DNA of 64,000 bases from an uncultured Ruminiclostridium sp. (GCA_944388385.1 CALXIO010000005.1:26539-90538); one strand, 5' to 3'. Shown: positions 1-8,656, counted from the first letter of the stretch. Notes: generated by a model from the sequence alone, not told the origin. Numbers and translations: made by a program.

Positions 1-689
1 CACTTTTCAAAGCCCATTTCCTTAGCTATCTTATTTTCAAGCTCTATAACCTTATCTCCGTCACCCTCAAAAAGTTCCATAAAGCTGGCCTGTGTGCCGG
101 TGGTTCCCTTCTGACCCAAGAGCTTTAAATTGCTCATCTGGTATTCAAGATCCTCAAGATCCATTAAAAGCTCATTCATCCAAAGAGTAGCTCTCTTGCC
201 TACCGTTGTAAGCTGTGCAGGCTGTAAATGGGTATAGGCAAGACAGGGCATAGCCTTGTACTTTTCCGCAAAGGAAGCAAGATTTGAAAGTACGTTTACT
301 AACTTTCTGTGGATTATTTTCATGGCATCACGCATAACGATAACATCTGTGTTATCACCTACATAACAGCTTGTAGCACCAAGGTGAATAATGCCCTTAG
401 CCTTTGGACAGCAAGCACCGTAGGTGTGAACATGAGCCATTACATCATGGCGTAATTCCTTTTCTTCCTTAGCCGCCATATCAAAGTCAATATCATCGAT
501 ATGTGCCTCCAGCTCTTCCACCTGTTCCTTGGTAACGCTTCCCAGTCCCAGCTCCATTTCCGCACGGGCAAGGGCTACCCACAGCTTTCTGAAGGTGGAA
601 AACTTTTTCTGTGCAGAAAACACATACTGCATTTCCTCACTTGCGTATCTGGTACAGAAAGGGCTTTCGTATGTTTCATAATTAGTCAT
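1..689 (-). CDS. purB: Adenylosuccinate lyase, N-terminal part (runs off window)
   Basis: About 229 N-terminal residues are encoded; the C-terminal half lies outside the window. The enzyme cleaves SAICAR and adenylosuccinate in purine and AMP synthesis and belongs to the fumarase/aspartase superfamily. The reading frame begins MTNYETYESPFCTRYAS, followed by the family-typical AEMELGLG, the GDNTDV stretch and YTHLQPAQ, whose His is a conserved active-site residue in this family. The start at 689 has an AAAGGA ribosome binding site. The segment is intact as far as seen. It is transcribed away from the repeat block at 0.8-1.6 kb. Confidence 0.93.
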   Translation of the reverse strand, partial: MTNYETYESPFCTRYASEEMQYVFSAQKKFSTFRKLWVALARAEMELGLGSVTKEQVEELEAHIDDIDFDMAAKEEKELRHDVMAHVHTYGACCPKAKGIIHLGATSCYVGDNTDVIVMRDAMKIIHRKLVNVLSNLASFAEKYKAMPCLAYTHLQPAQLTTVGKRATLWMNELLMDLEDLEYQMSNLKLLGQKGTTGTQASFMELFEGDGDKVIELENKIAKEMGFEK

Positions 690-819
690 ATTTTATACCG
701 TTCCTTTCGGTTTAATTTTCTGCTCATAGCAATACAGCATAATTATAGCACAAAGTTTTGGATAAAGCAAGAGAAAATTAGGTGAAAATGGGATTTGGGG
801 GGATTTTGGGGGTGGCGGA

Positions 820-1035
820 TTTTTATTTTCGACTGCTGTCGGCTATCCCCACCCCCCTTGCCCCCTCCCCCGGGGAGGGGGGAGAGTAGTGGGGCTAGCG
901 CCCTTCAACCGCTTTAAGGGGGCAAGCCCCCCCAACCCCCGGGCGCGCTTACGCACGCTTTGGGGGTAACCCCCCCAACCCCCGGGACGTGCTGGCGCAC
1001 GTTTTGGGGGTAAACCCCCAAACCCCCTTCATTTG
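820..1035 (+). repeat. GC-rich intergenic repeat, copy R1
   Basis: A non-coding block begins with CGACTGCTGTCGGCTATCCCC, runs through C-tracts into a CCCC/GGGG hairpin and then a GGGGCTAGCGCCCT module. It shares this order with copies near 8905 and 17067. Behind it, at about 936-1030, sits a roughly 50-bp near-duplicate pair, each unit starting AACCCCCGGG and ending TTTGGGGGTAA. No ribosome binding site or conserved reading frame is present. The C-tracts make the opposite strand a G-quadruplex candidate. Confidence 0.75.
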
Positions 1036-1037
1036 TG

Positions 1038-1188
1038 CAGTAGTCCTACCTTATTAAAGCCAGACTTAGGTTCTGCTTCAGGACCCCATCTTTAAACTTG
1101 TTGTGCGCTCCTTTACAGGTCGCAGGGTGGGTGCTCAAACTAAGATAGTTTTATCGGGCTTGTATCCACCTCTACTCTATGGTTGAGT
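1038..1188 (+). ncRNA. Candidate structured RNA of unknown class
   Basis: A 150-nt non-GC-rich island between two repeat copies can fold into three successive hairpins. The first pairs GTCCTACCT-like arms with AGGT and AGGAC at 1051-1084. The second pairs TGCG/CGCA plus CCT/AGG around 1103-1123. The third pairs GGTGGGTGC with GTATCCACC at about 1127-1170. Two pairs of the third stem are G.U on the plus strand but A.C on the minus strand, which favours plus-strand transcription. I recognise no Rfam family; 6S-type RNA was considered but the fold is not a single rod. No clear promoter was found. Confidence 0.25.
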
Positions 1189-1275
1189 TTATTTTGCGTA
1201 CCGCTTTATTTTGCACAAGTGCAAGGCATTATCCCCACCCCCTGCCCCCTCCTCACGGGAGGGGGATTATTGTTA
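1188..1275 (+). repeat. GC-rich intergenic repeat, second subtype, copy R2
   Basis: The sequence TTTATTTTGCGTACCGCT, then a short hairpin TTGCACAAGTGCAA, then CATTATCCCCACCCCCTGCCCC. The same arrangement, with small differences, recurs at 17190-17270. It is non-coding and is separated from copy R1 by the candidate structured RNA. Confidence 0.65.
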
Positions 1276-1379
1276 TTCCCCTGTGTGATAAAATATTATC
1301 CCCCACTTTTTTAATTTGTGGGTGTAAGCCCCTTATTCCCTCTTTCTATTTAAATTGAGGAAGCAATTTAAATCTGCGC

Positions 1380-1620
1380 TCGAAATAAATTAAAGGGGGC
1401 GTGGGGCGAAGCCCCACAAAAAGCGCACGAAGTGCGCAACAACTAAAATCCTCCCTCCCGGGGGGAGGGGGGTAATGGGGGTGGGGATAGCCGTCCGCCG
1501 ACGATACAAAATAAGGGGGCGCACCGCCCCTTATGAGTGTGATATATGCCGCCCCCCCTTAACGGCAGACCGCCAACCGCAAACAAAAAATAAAAATCGA
1601 GCCCCGCTCCGATTGGAACG
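1380..1620 (-). repeat. GC-rich intergenic repeat, inverted copy R3
   Basis: The core at about 1450-1505 is the reverse complement of the R1 type: G-tracts GGGGGG, GGGGGG, GGGGG, GGGG separated by 1-4 nt, then ATAGCCGTCCGCCGACGAT. An adjacent GGGGGCG..CGCCCC segment follows at about 1515-1560. An apparent 65-codon frame across it (minus, 1640-1443) is Pro/Gly-rich low-complexity sequence without a ribosome binding site and is not called. Confidence 0.7.
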
Positions 1621-1624
1621 AGGT

Positions 1625-1983
1625 TCTTGAGGTGTATCAAAAAAATGAGTACAAAGTCTCACTCTTTGAGCAAAAACAATTTTTGACAATAATGTCATAT
1701 TTTTGTCATTGAAAGAGATAAATTAGCGCAAACAGGTCTTAATTCACTTTCCGTTAATATTATACTATACTTTTCTTATTTTGTCATTAGTTTATTGGAT
1801 TTTATCCCATTTTTCTGTTATTTTGCATAAAATAATTATATAATAAATGGTAATATTACCATATAGATTAGGACAAATTTTGTTCTATTTCTTAATTGTT
1901 CATAAATTATTTGTAAATAAAATATGTTAAAATTATTCTACATGGTTAAATCCGGAAACAGTTAATCCTATTTAACGCAAAAA
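1625..1983. other. AT-rich spacer without a recognisable gene
   Basis: This stretch is strongly AT-rich, unlike the GC-rich repeats before it. I see no reading frame with a ribosome binding site, no tRNA-like cloverleaf and no convincing structured RNA. The zinc-ribbon gene's terminator begins at its right edge. Confidence 0.5.
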
Positions 1984-2012
1984 AATAAACCGGGATTAAA
2001 TCCCGGTTTTTC
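1984..2012 (-). terminator. Rho-independent terminator of the zinc-ribbon membrane protein gene
   Basis: On the minus strand AACCGGGATT pairs with AATCCCGGTT around a short loop and is followed by TATTTTTTT. Confidence 0.85.
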
Positions 2013-2453
2013 TTAATAGTTTGTCATGCTTTCACCCAGTGCTACAAGAATTCCGCCAAAGACAAGGGAAAGAATAATTGTAAGTACAATAGAAATTCCA
2101 AGGAGTATAAACTGCGCAATAACAAAATTCTTAATTGTCTTATTCTTTGCTGTACAAAGCATGATTATATGTCCTATAATCGGCAAGAAGGAGCAAAGTA
2201 ACAGCCAGCCTATCCAACCGCCTATTGTGGTGTGATCCTCAGCCTGTACATTGTTGAATGTATTGTTGTACACCGGCGGAGGAGCATAGCCCTGGGGCTG
2301 CTGATAATAACCGTTCTGGGGTTGCTGATAGCTATTCATTTCAGTTGCGGAAATCGGCTGGGGTATAGCCGGGGATTCCTCCACTGCAACAGCACCGCAG
2401 AAGGGACAGAACTTTCCTTCAAATTCTGAGCCACAGCTTGAACATCTTGACAT
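2013..2453 (-). CDS. Zinc-ribbon small membrane protein
   Basis: A 146-residue protein of unknown function. It opens with a zinc ribbon (CSSCGSEFEGKFCPFCG, two CxxC knuckles at residues 4-21). A Gln/Pro/Tyr-rich flexible linker follows to about residue 75, then two hydrophobic membrane segments at roughly 80-100 and 113-138. The start at 2453 is chosen because GGGAGG lies 9 nt upstream; ATG codons further upstream lie inside the ribosome binding site or promoter. Such zinc-ribbon-plus-membrane proteins are common in Clostridia and mostly uncharacterised. It is monocistronic, with its own promoter and terminator. Confidence 0.85.
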   Translation of the reverse strand: MSRCSSCGSEFEGKFCPFCGAVAVEESPAIPQPISATEMNSYQQPQNGYYQQPQGYAPPPVYNNTFNNVQAEDHTTIGGWIGWLLLCSFLPIIGHIIMLCTAKNKTIKNFVIAQFILLGISIVLTIILSLVFGGILVALGESMTNY

Positions 2454-2484
2454 AATCATATACCTCCCTTTTTTTAGTATCTTT

Positions 2485-2513
2485 ATTTTACCATTACTAT
2501 AGGAGTTTGTCAA
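2485..2513 (-). promoter_or_regulatory. Sigma-A-type promoter of the zinc-ribbon gene
   Basis: On the minus strand TTGACA, a 17-bp spacer and TAAAAT are present about 30 bp upstream of the start codon. Confidence 0.7.
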
Positions 2514-2696
2514 TAGTTTATGGGTTTTGCATTGTAAAAAATTATTTACAATGCATTAAATTAAGTAAATCTATCTTTTTAAAGGGGGGGATATTCAGCC
2601 TGTCTGATAGTCGATAAATAAAGGTCATTTGTATATATTGCATAAATTTCCCTAACTAAATTCTACACTAATAATTTATTTTTCACGAAAAAACCA

Positions 2697-2725
2697 TTGT
2701 AATTTTTATGAAATCAGTATATAAT
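2697..2725 (+). promoter_or_regulatory. Sigma-A-type promoter of the EF-G paralogue
   Basis: TTGTAA, 17-bp spacer, TATAAT, followed by a short leader and a GGGAGGAA ribosome binding site before the ATG at 2763. Confidence 0.6.
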
Positions 2726-2762
2726 TAAAATACTATATTAAATCCCTTGGGAGGAATAATTC

Positions 2763-4835
2763 ATGAAAACCTATAAATGTAAAGACATACGCAATATTGC
2801 CATTGCCGGACACGGCGGAAGCGGTAAGACTTCCGTGGTTGAAGGCTTACTCTACAAGGCAGGAGAAATTGACAGAATGGGTAAGGTTTCCGACGGTAAC
2901 TCCGTTTGTGACTATGATCCCGAAGAAATAAAGAGAAAGATCTCCCTTAACACTTCCCTTGCATACTGCCAATGGAAGAATGTTAAGATCAACATTCTTG
3001 ACACCCCCGGCCAGTTTGACTTTGCCGCAGGACTTCACGAGGGTATCAGCGCCGCTGAAACGGTGGTAATTGCCCTTCCTGCAAAGGACGGAGTTCAGGT
3101 GGGTACAATAAAGGCATACAGAGAGGCTATAAAACACGGCAAGGCTACCATGTTTGTGGTTACCCGTATGGAGGAGGAAAATTCCAACTTCTATAAGTGC
3201 CTGGAGGAATTAAAGACAGAGTTCGGTCCTTCGATATGTCCTATTGTAGTTCCCTTTGATAAGTACGGTACAGTAGAAAGCTACATAAACCTGCTTGAAA
3301 TGAAGGCTTATACCTATGATAACGGTGTTCCCACAGAGGTTGAGATGCCTGCATCCGAAAACCGCCTTAAGGGTCTTCGTGCCGCTATGGCTGAGGCTGT
3401 TGCCGAAACCGATGAGGAGCTGATGCTTCGCTATTTTGAAAATGAGGGCGAGGACTTTACAGAGGCTGAGCTTATAAAGGGTCTTCATGACGGTGTACAT
3501 AAGGGCTATATTACCCCTGTAGTATGCTGTTCAGGTGATACCCTTGCAGGCATTGATATGATGCTTAATACCATTATCTATATGCTCCCAAGCCCCGATG
3601 AAAGCGCAGGAGAGCTTTGTACAGACGGCAGTAAGCTTAGCTATAAGGAGGATGCTCCCTTAGCCGCTAAGGTATTTAAGACAGTAGCTGACCCCTTTGT
3701 AGGTAAGATGAGCTTTGTAAAGATTGTAAACGGTACTTTAAGTGTATCGGCAGATATTTATAATCAGCAAAGCGGTGCTACCGAAAAGCCGGGTAAATTA
3801 CTTTCACTTCAGGGAAAGCGCTCAGAGGAAATGATTGAAGCCTATGCTGGTGATATTGTAGCGGTAACAAAGCTTAATGCAAATACAGGTGATACCCTTA
3901 CAGCACCCGGCTCCAAGGTGGAATTTGTTCCCGAAAAATTCCCGGCAACCTGCTTCTTCAAGGCAGTAAGTGCGGTAAATAAGAATGATGAGGGTAAGAT
4001 AAGCAACGCCATAAAGAGAATGGTTGAGGAGGACAGAACATTAAGCTACTTCCACAATCACGAAACCCATCAGAGAATTTTAGGCGGTCTTGGTGAACAG
4101 CACCTTGATGCGGCAATAGCTAAGATGAAGGCTAAGTTCGGTGTGGATGTTACTGTGTCCGATCCTATTATCGCATACCGTGAATCCATCCGCAAAAAGG
4201 CAACCGCAGAAGGAAAGCACAAGAAACAGTCCGGCGGTCACGGTCAGTACGGCCATGTTAAGATAGAGTTTGAGCCCTGCGACAGCGAAACCCTTGTATT
4301 TAAAGAAAAGGTATTCGGCGGCAGCGTTCCGAAAAACTACTTCCCGGCTGTTGAAAAGGGACTTCAGGAAAGCACAGCCCACGGTGTACTTGCAGGATAT
4401 CCTGTGGTAAATCTTAAGGCTACACTTCTTGACGGATCATATCACCCGGTAGACAGCTCAGAGCAGGCATTTAAAATGGCGGCTCATATTGCCTACAAGC
4501 AGGGTCTGGCTGAGGCTTCCCCCTGTCTTTTAGAGCCTGTATATCATGTTACCATTGTACTTGATGATGCAAATACCGGTGATATAATCACAGTTATAAA
4601 TAAGCGCAGAGGTACTGTTCTCGGTATGAATCCCAGTGAGGAGGACAAGGGCATGACAGTTCTTGAAGCCCAGATGCCCCAGGCGGAAATTACCGACCTT
4701 GCAACAGTTATCCGTCAGATAACAAGAGGTATGGGTTACTTTGTAGCAGAATTTTCCTGCTATGAACAGTTACCCCAGGCACTTGAAGCGGATGTAATTG
4801 CAAATGCGCCTAAGTTCAGCGAGTATGAGGGCTGA
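2763..4835 (+). CDS. EF-G-like translational GTPase paralogue
   Basis: A 690-residue protein with the full elongation factor G domain layout, closest in style to the FusA2-type paralogues of Firmicutes rather than the main fusA. The P-loop is GHGGSGKT (residues 16-23) and the G3 motif is DTPG (80-83). The switch I region contains YDPEEIKRKISLNTS, a paralogue hallmark. Domain IV and the C-terminal domain are complete (for example GGHGQYGHV and RRGTVLGM). Oddly, the G4 motif that normally reads NKMD is TRME (134-137), so guanine recognition may be altered. The role of these paralogues is not settled. The gene is monocistronic, with its own promoter and terminator. Confidence 0.9.
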   Translation: MKTYKCKDIRNIAIAGHGGSGKTSVVEGLLYKAGEIDRMGKVSDGNSVCDYDPEEIKRKISLNTSLAYCQWKNVKINILDTPGQFDFAAGLHEGISAAETVVIALPAKDGVQVGTIKAYREAIKHGKATMFVVTRMEEENSNFYKCLEELKTEFGPSICPIVVPFDKYGTVESYINLLEMKAYTYDNGVPTEVEMPASENRLKGLRAAMAEAVAETDEELMLRYFENEGEDFTEAELIKGLHDGVHKGYITPVVCCSGDTLAGIDMMLNTIIYMLPSPDESAGELCTDGSKLSYKEDAPLAAKVFKTVADPFVGKMSFVKIVNGTLSVSADIYNQQSGATEKPGKLLSLQGKRSEEMIEAYAGDIVAVTKLNANTGDTLTAPGSKVEFVPEKFPATCFFKAVSAVNKNDEGKISNAIKRMVEEDRTLSYFHNHETHQRILGGLGEQHLDAAIAKMKAKFGVDVTVSDPIIAYRESIRKKATAEGKHKKQSGGHGQYGHVKIEFEPCDSETLVFKEKVFGGSVPKNYFPAVEKGLQESTAHGVLAGYPVVNLKATLLDGSYHPVDSSEQAFKMAAHIAYKQGLAEASPCLLEPVYHVTIVLDDANTGDIITVINKRRGTVLGMNPSEEDKGMTVLEAQMPQAEITDLATVIRQITRGMGYFVAEFSCYEQLPQALEADVIANAPKFSEYEG

Positions 4836-4855
4836 TAAGTTTCCTATAATATGAA

Positions 4856-4890
4856 AATTCCCCCCTTGAATATCAAGGGGGGAATTATTT
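4856..4890. terminator. Bidirectional terminator between EF-G paralogue and sseB-like gene
   Basis: AATTCCCCCCTTGA and TCAAGGGGGGAATT form a long stem flanked by A-runs on the left and T-runs on the right, so it can serve both convergent genes. Confidence 0.85.
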
Positions 4891-4899
4891 TTACTTAAA

Positions 4900-5688
4900 C
4901 TACACCTTTACATAGAAGGGTACTTTTTCCTTGGTGGCTATCTTTGCCGCTTCCTGGGAATAATCCATTACCATAAAGGGTACTTCGGGGTCGTTTATGG
5001 GCTGTAATACTTCCTTTGAGAAATCCTTTGCGAATTCCTGGAAATCTACACCCTCTTCAGTATCAACTATAACAAGTCTGCTGGTTTCCTTGCCCTTTAT
5101 CATGCTTACAAGATATGCCTTCTTTACATCCTTACGCTGATTGAAGTATCTCTCCATGCTGTCGGTAATCTCCTCGGGGATTCCCTCCAGCTCACGGATC
5201 ATAACCGCATCGCCCTTTTCCACCTGCTTATGACGGATGTACTTACCTATAACCTCTGCTTGGGCAGGACCTACAATAAGGTTTTCGGTAAAGGGATTTA
5301 TAACAAAGCCGGTTATCTTTCCGCCTACGGATGCTAACATTCCTGCAAGATCCTTATAGGTAACACCTAAAACAGGGGCCTTGCCGTCGGATCTTAAATT
5401 AAGCTCCAGAGTTTCAATATCCGTAAAGGTCATGATATACTTTTCATTTTTCTTGTTGGTAAGCTGGGCAAAGTCAACGGTGAATTTATTGTCATCCTCC
5501 TTTACATCACGAATGTGTACAGGGGCAATAAGTCTTGAGCTTAAAAGCGCCTCTAAGTATTCAATATTTTCCTCAGGTGTGGGAGGCTCGGGAGCCTTTT
5601 CCTTCAGCTTGCGCATTATCTCAAGAAGCTTGGGATTTTTAAGCTCTCTGGTCTTTGCCTGTAAAATTTCTAACTGTTCCTGGGTCAT
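4900..5688 (-). CDS. SseB-family protein
   Basis: A 262-residue soluble protein with an N-terminal helical stretch rich in Lys and Glu (1-40). A region at about 40-140 resembles the SseB N-terminal domain (typical phrase PVLGVTYKDLAGML and GFVINPFTENLIV). A second domain at about 155-262 resembles the SseB C-terminal domain. SseB is named after a serine-sensitivity phenotype in E. coli; its molecular function is unknown. It is the last gene of the dnaX-ybaB-recR operon, 19 nt after recR, with its terminator just downstream. Confidence 0.75.
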   Translation of the reverse strand: MTQEQLEILQAKTRELKNPKLLEIMRKLKEKAPEPPTPEENIEYLEALLSSRLIAPVHIRDVKEDDNKFTVDFAQLTNKKNEKYIMTFTDIETLELNLRSDGKAPVLGVTYKDLAGMLASVGGKITGFVINPFTENLIVGPAQAEVIGKYIRHKQVEKGDAVMIRELEGIPEEITDSMERYFNQRKDVKKAYLVSMIKGKETSRLVIVDTEEGVDFQEFAKDFSKEVLQPINDPEVPFMVMDYSQEAAKIATKEKVPFYVKV

Positions 5689-5707
5689 TTATAGTCCTTT
5701 CGCCGTA

Positions 5708-6304
5708 TCATAATTCGCTGCGGTTCTGTAATGCCTTCAGAAGTGTAACATCATCTGCATATTCAAGGGAGGCTCCTGCCGGAAGTCCGTAGGCAAGCCT
5801 TGTTACCCTTATTTCAAAGGGCTTTATGAGCTTTGAAAGATATGCCGCTGTTGCCTCTCCCTCCACTGTGGGACTGGTGGCCATTATTACCTCATCACAG
5901 TCAGTAAGCCTTTGCATAAGCTCCCTTATTTTGAGTTTGTCCGGGCCTATGCCGTTTATGGGGGATAACAGTCCGTGAAGCACATGGTAAACACCGTCAA
6001 AACCGCCGCTTCGCTCTATGGCGGAAACATCCTTGGGAGATTCCACCACGCAGATCAGCTTCTTATTACGCTTTTCGTCCTCACATATAGGGCATATATC
6101 ACTTGAACAGATATTCATACAGGATTTGCATATACGCATACTTTTACGGGCCTTTATAAGTCCCTGGGCAAAATCCTCTACCTCCTTTTCAGAGGAATTA
6201 AGGATAAAATATGCAAGCCGCTGGGCAGTCTTCATGCCGATACCCGGCAGCTTTGCAAATTCCTGTGCCGCCAATATAAGAGGCTCTGAGTTAAATTCCG
6301 CCAT
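5708..6304 (-). CDS. recR: Recombination mediator protein RecR
   Basis: A 198-residue protein of normal length for RecR, which works with RecF/RecO to load RecA at gaps. It shows the N-terminal helix-hairpin-helix (LPGIGMKTAQRLA), a Cys zinc finger at about residues 59-74 (CxxCxxxC...CPxC), then the Toprim domain (CVVESPKDVSAIE) and the Walker-like C-terminus. Its ATG overlaps the ybaB stop by one base, so translation is coupled. Confidence 0.96.
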   Translation of the reverse strand: MAEFNSEPLILAAQEFAKLPGIGMKTAQRLAYFILNSSEKEVEDFAQGLIKARKSMRICKSCMNICSSDICPICEDEKRNKKLICVVESPKDVSAIERSGGFDGVYHVLHGLLSPINGIGPDKLKIRELMQRLTDCDEVIMATSPTVEGEATAAYLSKLIKPFEIRVTRLAYGLPAGASLEYADDVTLLKALQNRSEL

Positions 6305-6654
6305 CAGATAAGACCGGGAATATTAACGCCGCCGGTTACCTTTTCCATTTCAGCCGCACTTACTTCTTCAATCTGGGTAATAACAGCGTTTACGCCTGCT
6401 ACGATAATATCCTGAAGATCCTCAATAGCATCCTTGTCTACTACCTCAGGATTTAACTTAACTTCCTTTAATACCTTGGCACCGTTCATGGTAACCTCAA
6501 TCATGCCGCCTGCCGCTGTTGCAGTGAAATCTCTTGCTTCAAGCTCTGCCTGAACTCTTTCGATATCCTCCTGCATCTTCTGAGCCTGCTTTATCATGCT
6601 GTTCATGTTGCCTGCGCCCTTGTTCTGGTATTCCTTGGGTAATCTTGCTTTCAT
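6304..6654 (-). CDS. YbaB/EbfC-family nucleoid-associated protein
   Basis: A 116-residue DNA-binding protein of the YbaB/EbfC family, almost always found between dnaX and recR. The core begins at NMNSMIKQAQKMQEDIERVQ, followed by the GGMIEVTMNG strand region and a C-terminal helix. The start at 6654 has an AAAGGA site. It sits between dnaX (33 nt gap) and recR (1-nt overlap). Confidence 0.93.
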   Translation of the reverse strand: MKARLPKEYQNKGAGNMNSMIKQAQKMQEDIERVQAELEARDFTATAAGGMIEVTMNGAKVLKEVKLNPEVVDKDAIEDLQDIIVAGVNAVITQIEEVSAAEMEKVTGGVNIPGLI

Positions 6655-6687
6655 AATTATAATTCCTTTCGTTTATGCTGTAGCTTT

Positions 6688-8634
6688 TCAGCTTTTTAGC
6701 CTTTTTATTTCAACGCCCGACTTTTCGGCCTTTGCTAAAAATTCCGAAAGACGGTCGTCTTTTTCCTTTGCTTTTTTGCCGGAGTCAATTATTTCCACCT
6801 TGACCTCTCTGCCTATAACCTTGGCCGCCGTCTCGGATATTCGGTTTATGCCCTTGCCTACCGTAAGCATACTGTACTGAAAATCACTTTCACAGTATAT
6901 TTTTACCACATCCCCTGTAAGCTCTGCCCTTTGGGTCTGTAAAAATCCGGACAGGGTGGGAGATTTAAGCCTTGCGGCTATTTTCTGAGCAAGGGATGAA
7001 TTATCATCAAAGGGCGGTGTGTAGCTGTCCAAGGGCTCGGAAAGATCGGTTGTAACCGGCTCCTCTGTGGGGATAGGGGGTAGATCCTCCGGGGTTTCTG
7101 TGGGGATCGGCGGCACCTCATCTGAAGCTATATCCTCGCTTGCCATGGCCTCATTTCCTTCACTAAGCCAGGGGGGAATTGTATCCTCATCTGATGTGGC
7201 TGTGCTTTGGAAAACGGCTGAGGCTGAGTTTTCCGGCTTTGCTTCATCCCCCTCATTAAGCCAGTCCGGGATTTTCTCCTCCGGCTGGGGCTCCGGTTCC
7301 GGCTGTGCCTTTGGTGGGTCTATATCAAATGGGGGCTCCTCCGGGGCGGTATTTACTACCGGCTGTGCCTTTGGTGGGTCTATATCAAAAGGGGGTTCCT
7401 CCTCCGGGGCTGAATTTACTGCCGGTGGGGTAACAGTTCTTGGCTGAATCACTATTTCCGGCTTTTGCTGTACCTTAATATCCCCTGTGGCGATTTTTCT
7501 TTCCAATGCCTCAAGCCGTCTTGATATGCCCTTTATGTCATTATCAAGCTGAGGTGAGCAAAGCTGAATAAGGCATAATTCCACCACGGTTTTTTTCTGT
7601 GGGATTTTACCGGCGGTTGCTATTGCCTCATTTATTATATCCATAGCCCGGAAAATCTCTCCCGGGGTGAGTGCTGTGCTTTGGTTTGCAAGGCGGTTTT
7701 TATCTCCGCTTCCCGGTGGGATAAGGGAAAAATCCTGATTTAATGAGGACAATACACAAAGATTTCTGAAATACCGGGACAGCTCATTTAAAAACTGCAC
7801 CGGATCCTTGCTTTCCTCATAAAGGCTGTCAAATATCTTTACCGCTTCGCCGGGGGTGTGGTTTATAACGCAATCCGCTATATCACCTATTCGTATAACT
7901 CCGGTAACACCTGCAATACTGTATACAGTATCATTGTCCACCCTTTCGCTGACAGCTCTGCATTGGTCAAGAAGTGACAGGGCATCTCTCATGCCGCCGT
8001 CGGAAATTCCGGCTATAAGCTGTGCCGCATCTTCGGTCAGGTCTATATTTTCCGCTTTTGCTATTTCCTTCAGCCTTGCTATGCTGTCCATTATATCAAT
8101 TCTATGGAAGCGGTGCTGTTGACAACGGGAAACGATTGTGGCAGGAACCTTATGCACTTCCGTTGTGGCAAGTATGAATATAACGTGCTCCGGGGGCTCT
8201 TCAAGGGTTTTCAGCAACGCTTCAAAGGAAGCATTGGAATTAGACAGGGTATGCACCTCGTCTATTATATAAACCTTATACTTACAGATAGTGGGCTTAT
8301 ATATTACCTCTGAGCATAATGTTCTTATATCATCAACCTTGGAATTGGAAGCCGCATCTATTTCGATAATATCTGTGGTAGTTCCTTGCTGTATCTCGGT
8401 ACAGCATTTACACTTGCCGCAGGGGTTTCCGTCAACGGGATTTTCGCAATTTACCGCCATGGCAAGAAGTCTGGCGCAGGTGGTTTTGCCTGTTCCCCTG
8501 GAACCGGTGAATAAATAAGCGTGGGCAGGGGTGCCGGACTTTATCTGATTTTTAAGGGTGGTGGTAATATGCTCCTGGGAAATAACATCATCAAAGCTTG
8601 ACGGACGATATTTTCTGTAAAGTGCAAGATACAT
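6688..8634 (-). CDS. dnaX: DNA polymerase III subunit gamma/tau
   Basis: A 648-residue clamp-loader ATPase. It begins MYLALYRKYRPSSFDDVISQ, with Walker A GSRGTGKT at 44-51, a Cys zinc module (C63, C72, C75, C78) and the Walker B/DExx IIDEVHTLS. The C-terminal third is a Pro/Glu-rich linker containing a near-duplicated PPFDIDPPKAQP unit, then a small domain that should bind the polymerase. The start at 8634 has AAAGGAGG 8 nt upstream; an in-frame upstream ATG at 8661 lies inside the SRP RNA and is rejected. It heads the dnaX-ybaB-recR-sseB operon. Confidence 0.96.
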   Translation of the reverse strand: MYLALYRKYRPSSFDDVISQEHITTTLKNQIKSGTPAHAYLFTGSRGTGKTTCARLLAMAVNCENPVDGNPCGKCKCCTEIQQGTTTDIIEIDAASNSKVDDIRTLCSEVIYKPTICKYKVYIIDEVHTLSNSNASFEALLKTLEEPPEHVIFILATTEVHKVPATIVSRCQQHRFHRIDIMDSIARLKEIAKAENIDLTEDAAQLIAGISDGGMRDALSLLDQCRAVSERVDNDTVYSIAGVTGVIRIGDIADCVINHTPGEAVKIFDSLYEESKDPVQFLNELSRYFRNLCVLSSLNQDFSLIPPGSGDKNRLANQSTALTPGEIFRAMDIINEAIATAGKIPQKKTVVELCLIQLCSPQLDNDIKGISRRLEALERKIATGDIKVQQKPEIVIQPRTVTPPAVNSAPEEEPPFDIDPPKAQPVVNTAPEEPPFDIDPPKAQPEPEPQPEEKIPDWLNEGDEAKPENSASAVFQSTATSDEDTIPPWLSEGNEAMASEDIASDEVPPIPTETPEDLPPIPTEEPVTTDLSEPLDSYTPPFDDNSSLAQKIAARLKSPTLSGFLQTQRAELTGDVVKIYCESDFQYSMLTVGKGINRISETAAKVIGREVKVEIIDSGKKAKEKDDRLSEFLAKAEKSGVEIKRLKS

Positions 8635-8656
8635 ATTATTCCCTCCTTTTAAAAAA

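Noticed and set aside
501..785. 94-codon plus-strand frame near the window start
   Set aside because: It is antisense to purB, which has clear homology and a good ribosome binding site.
1038..1188. 6S RNA or T-box identity for the structured island
   Set aside because: It does not fold as one long rod with a central bubble, and lacks the T-box sequence and specifier hairpin; left as unknown.
1443..1640. 65-codon minus-strand frame in the repeat island
   Set aside because: Low-complexity Pro/Gly sequence from the GC-rich repeat, with no conservation between repeat copies.
6688..8634. Programmed frameshift in dnaX
   Set aside because: I saw no slippery heptamer with a downstream stem giving a shorter gamma product; the frame is open to the end.
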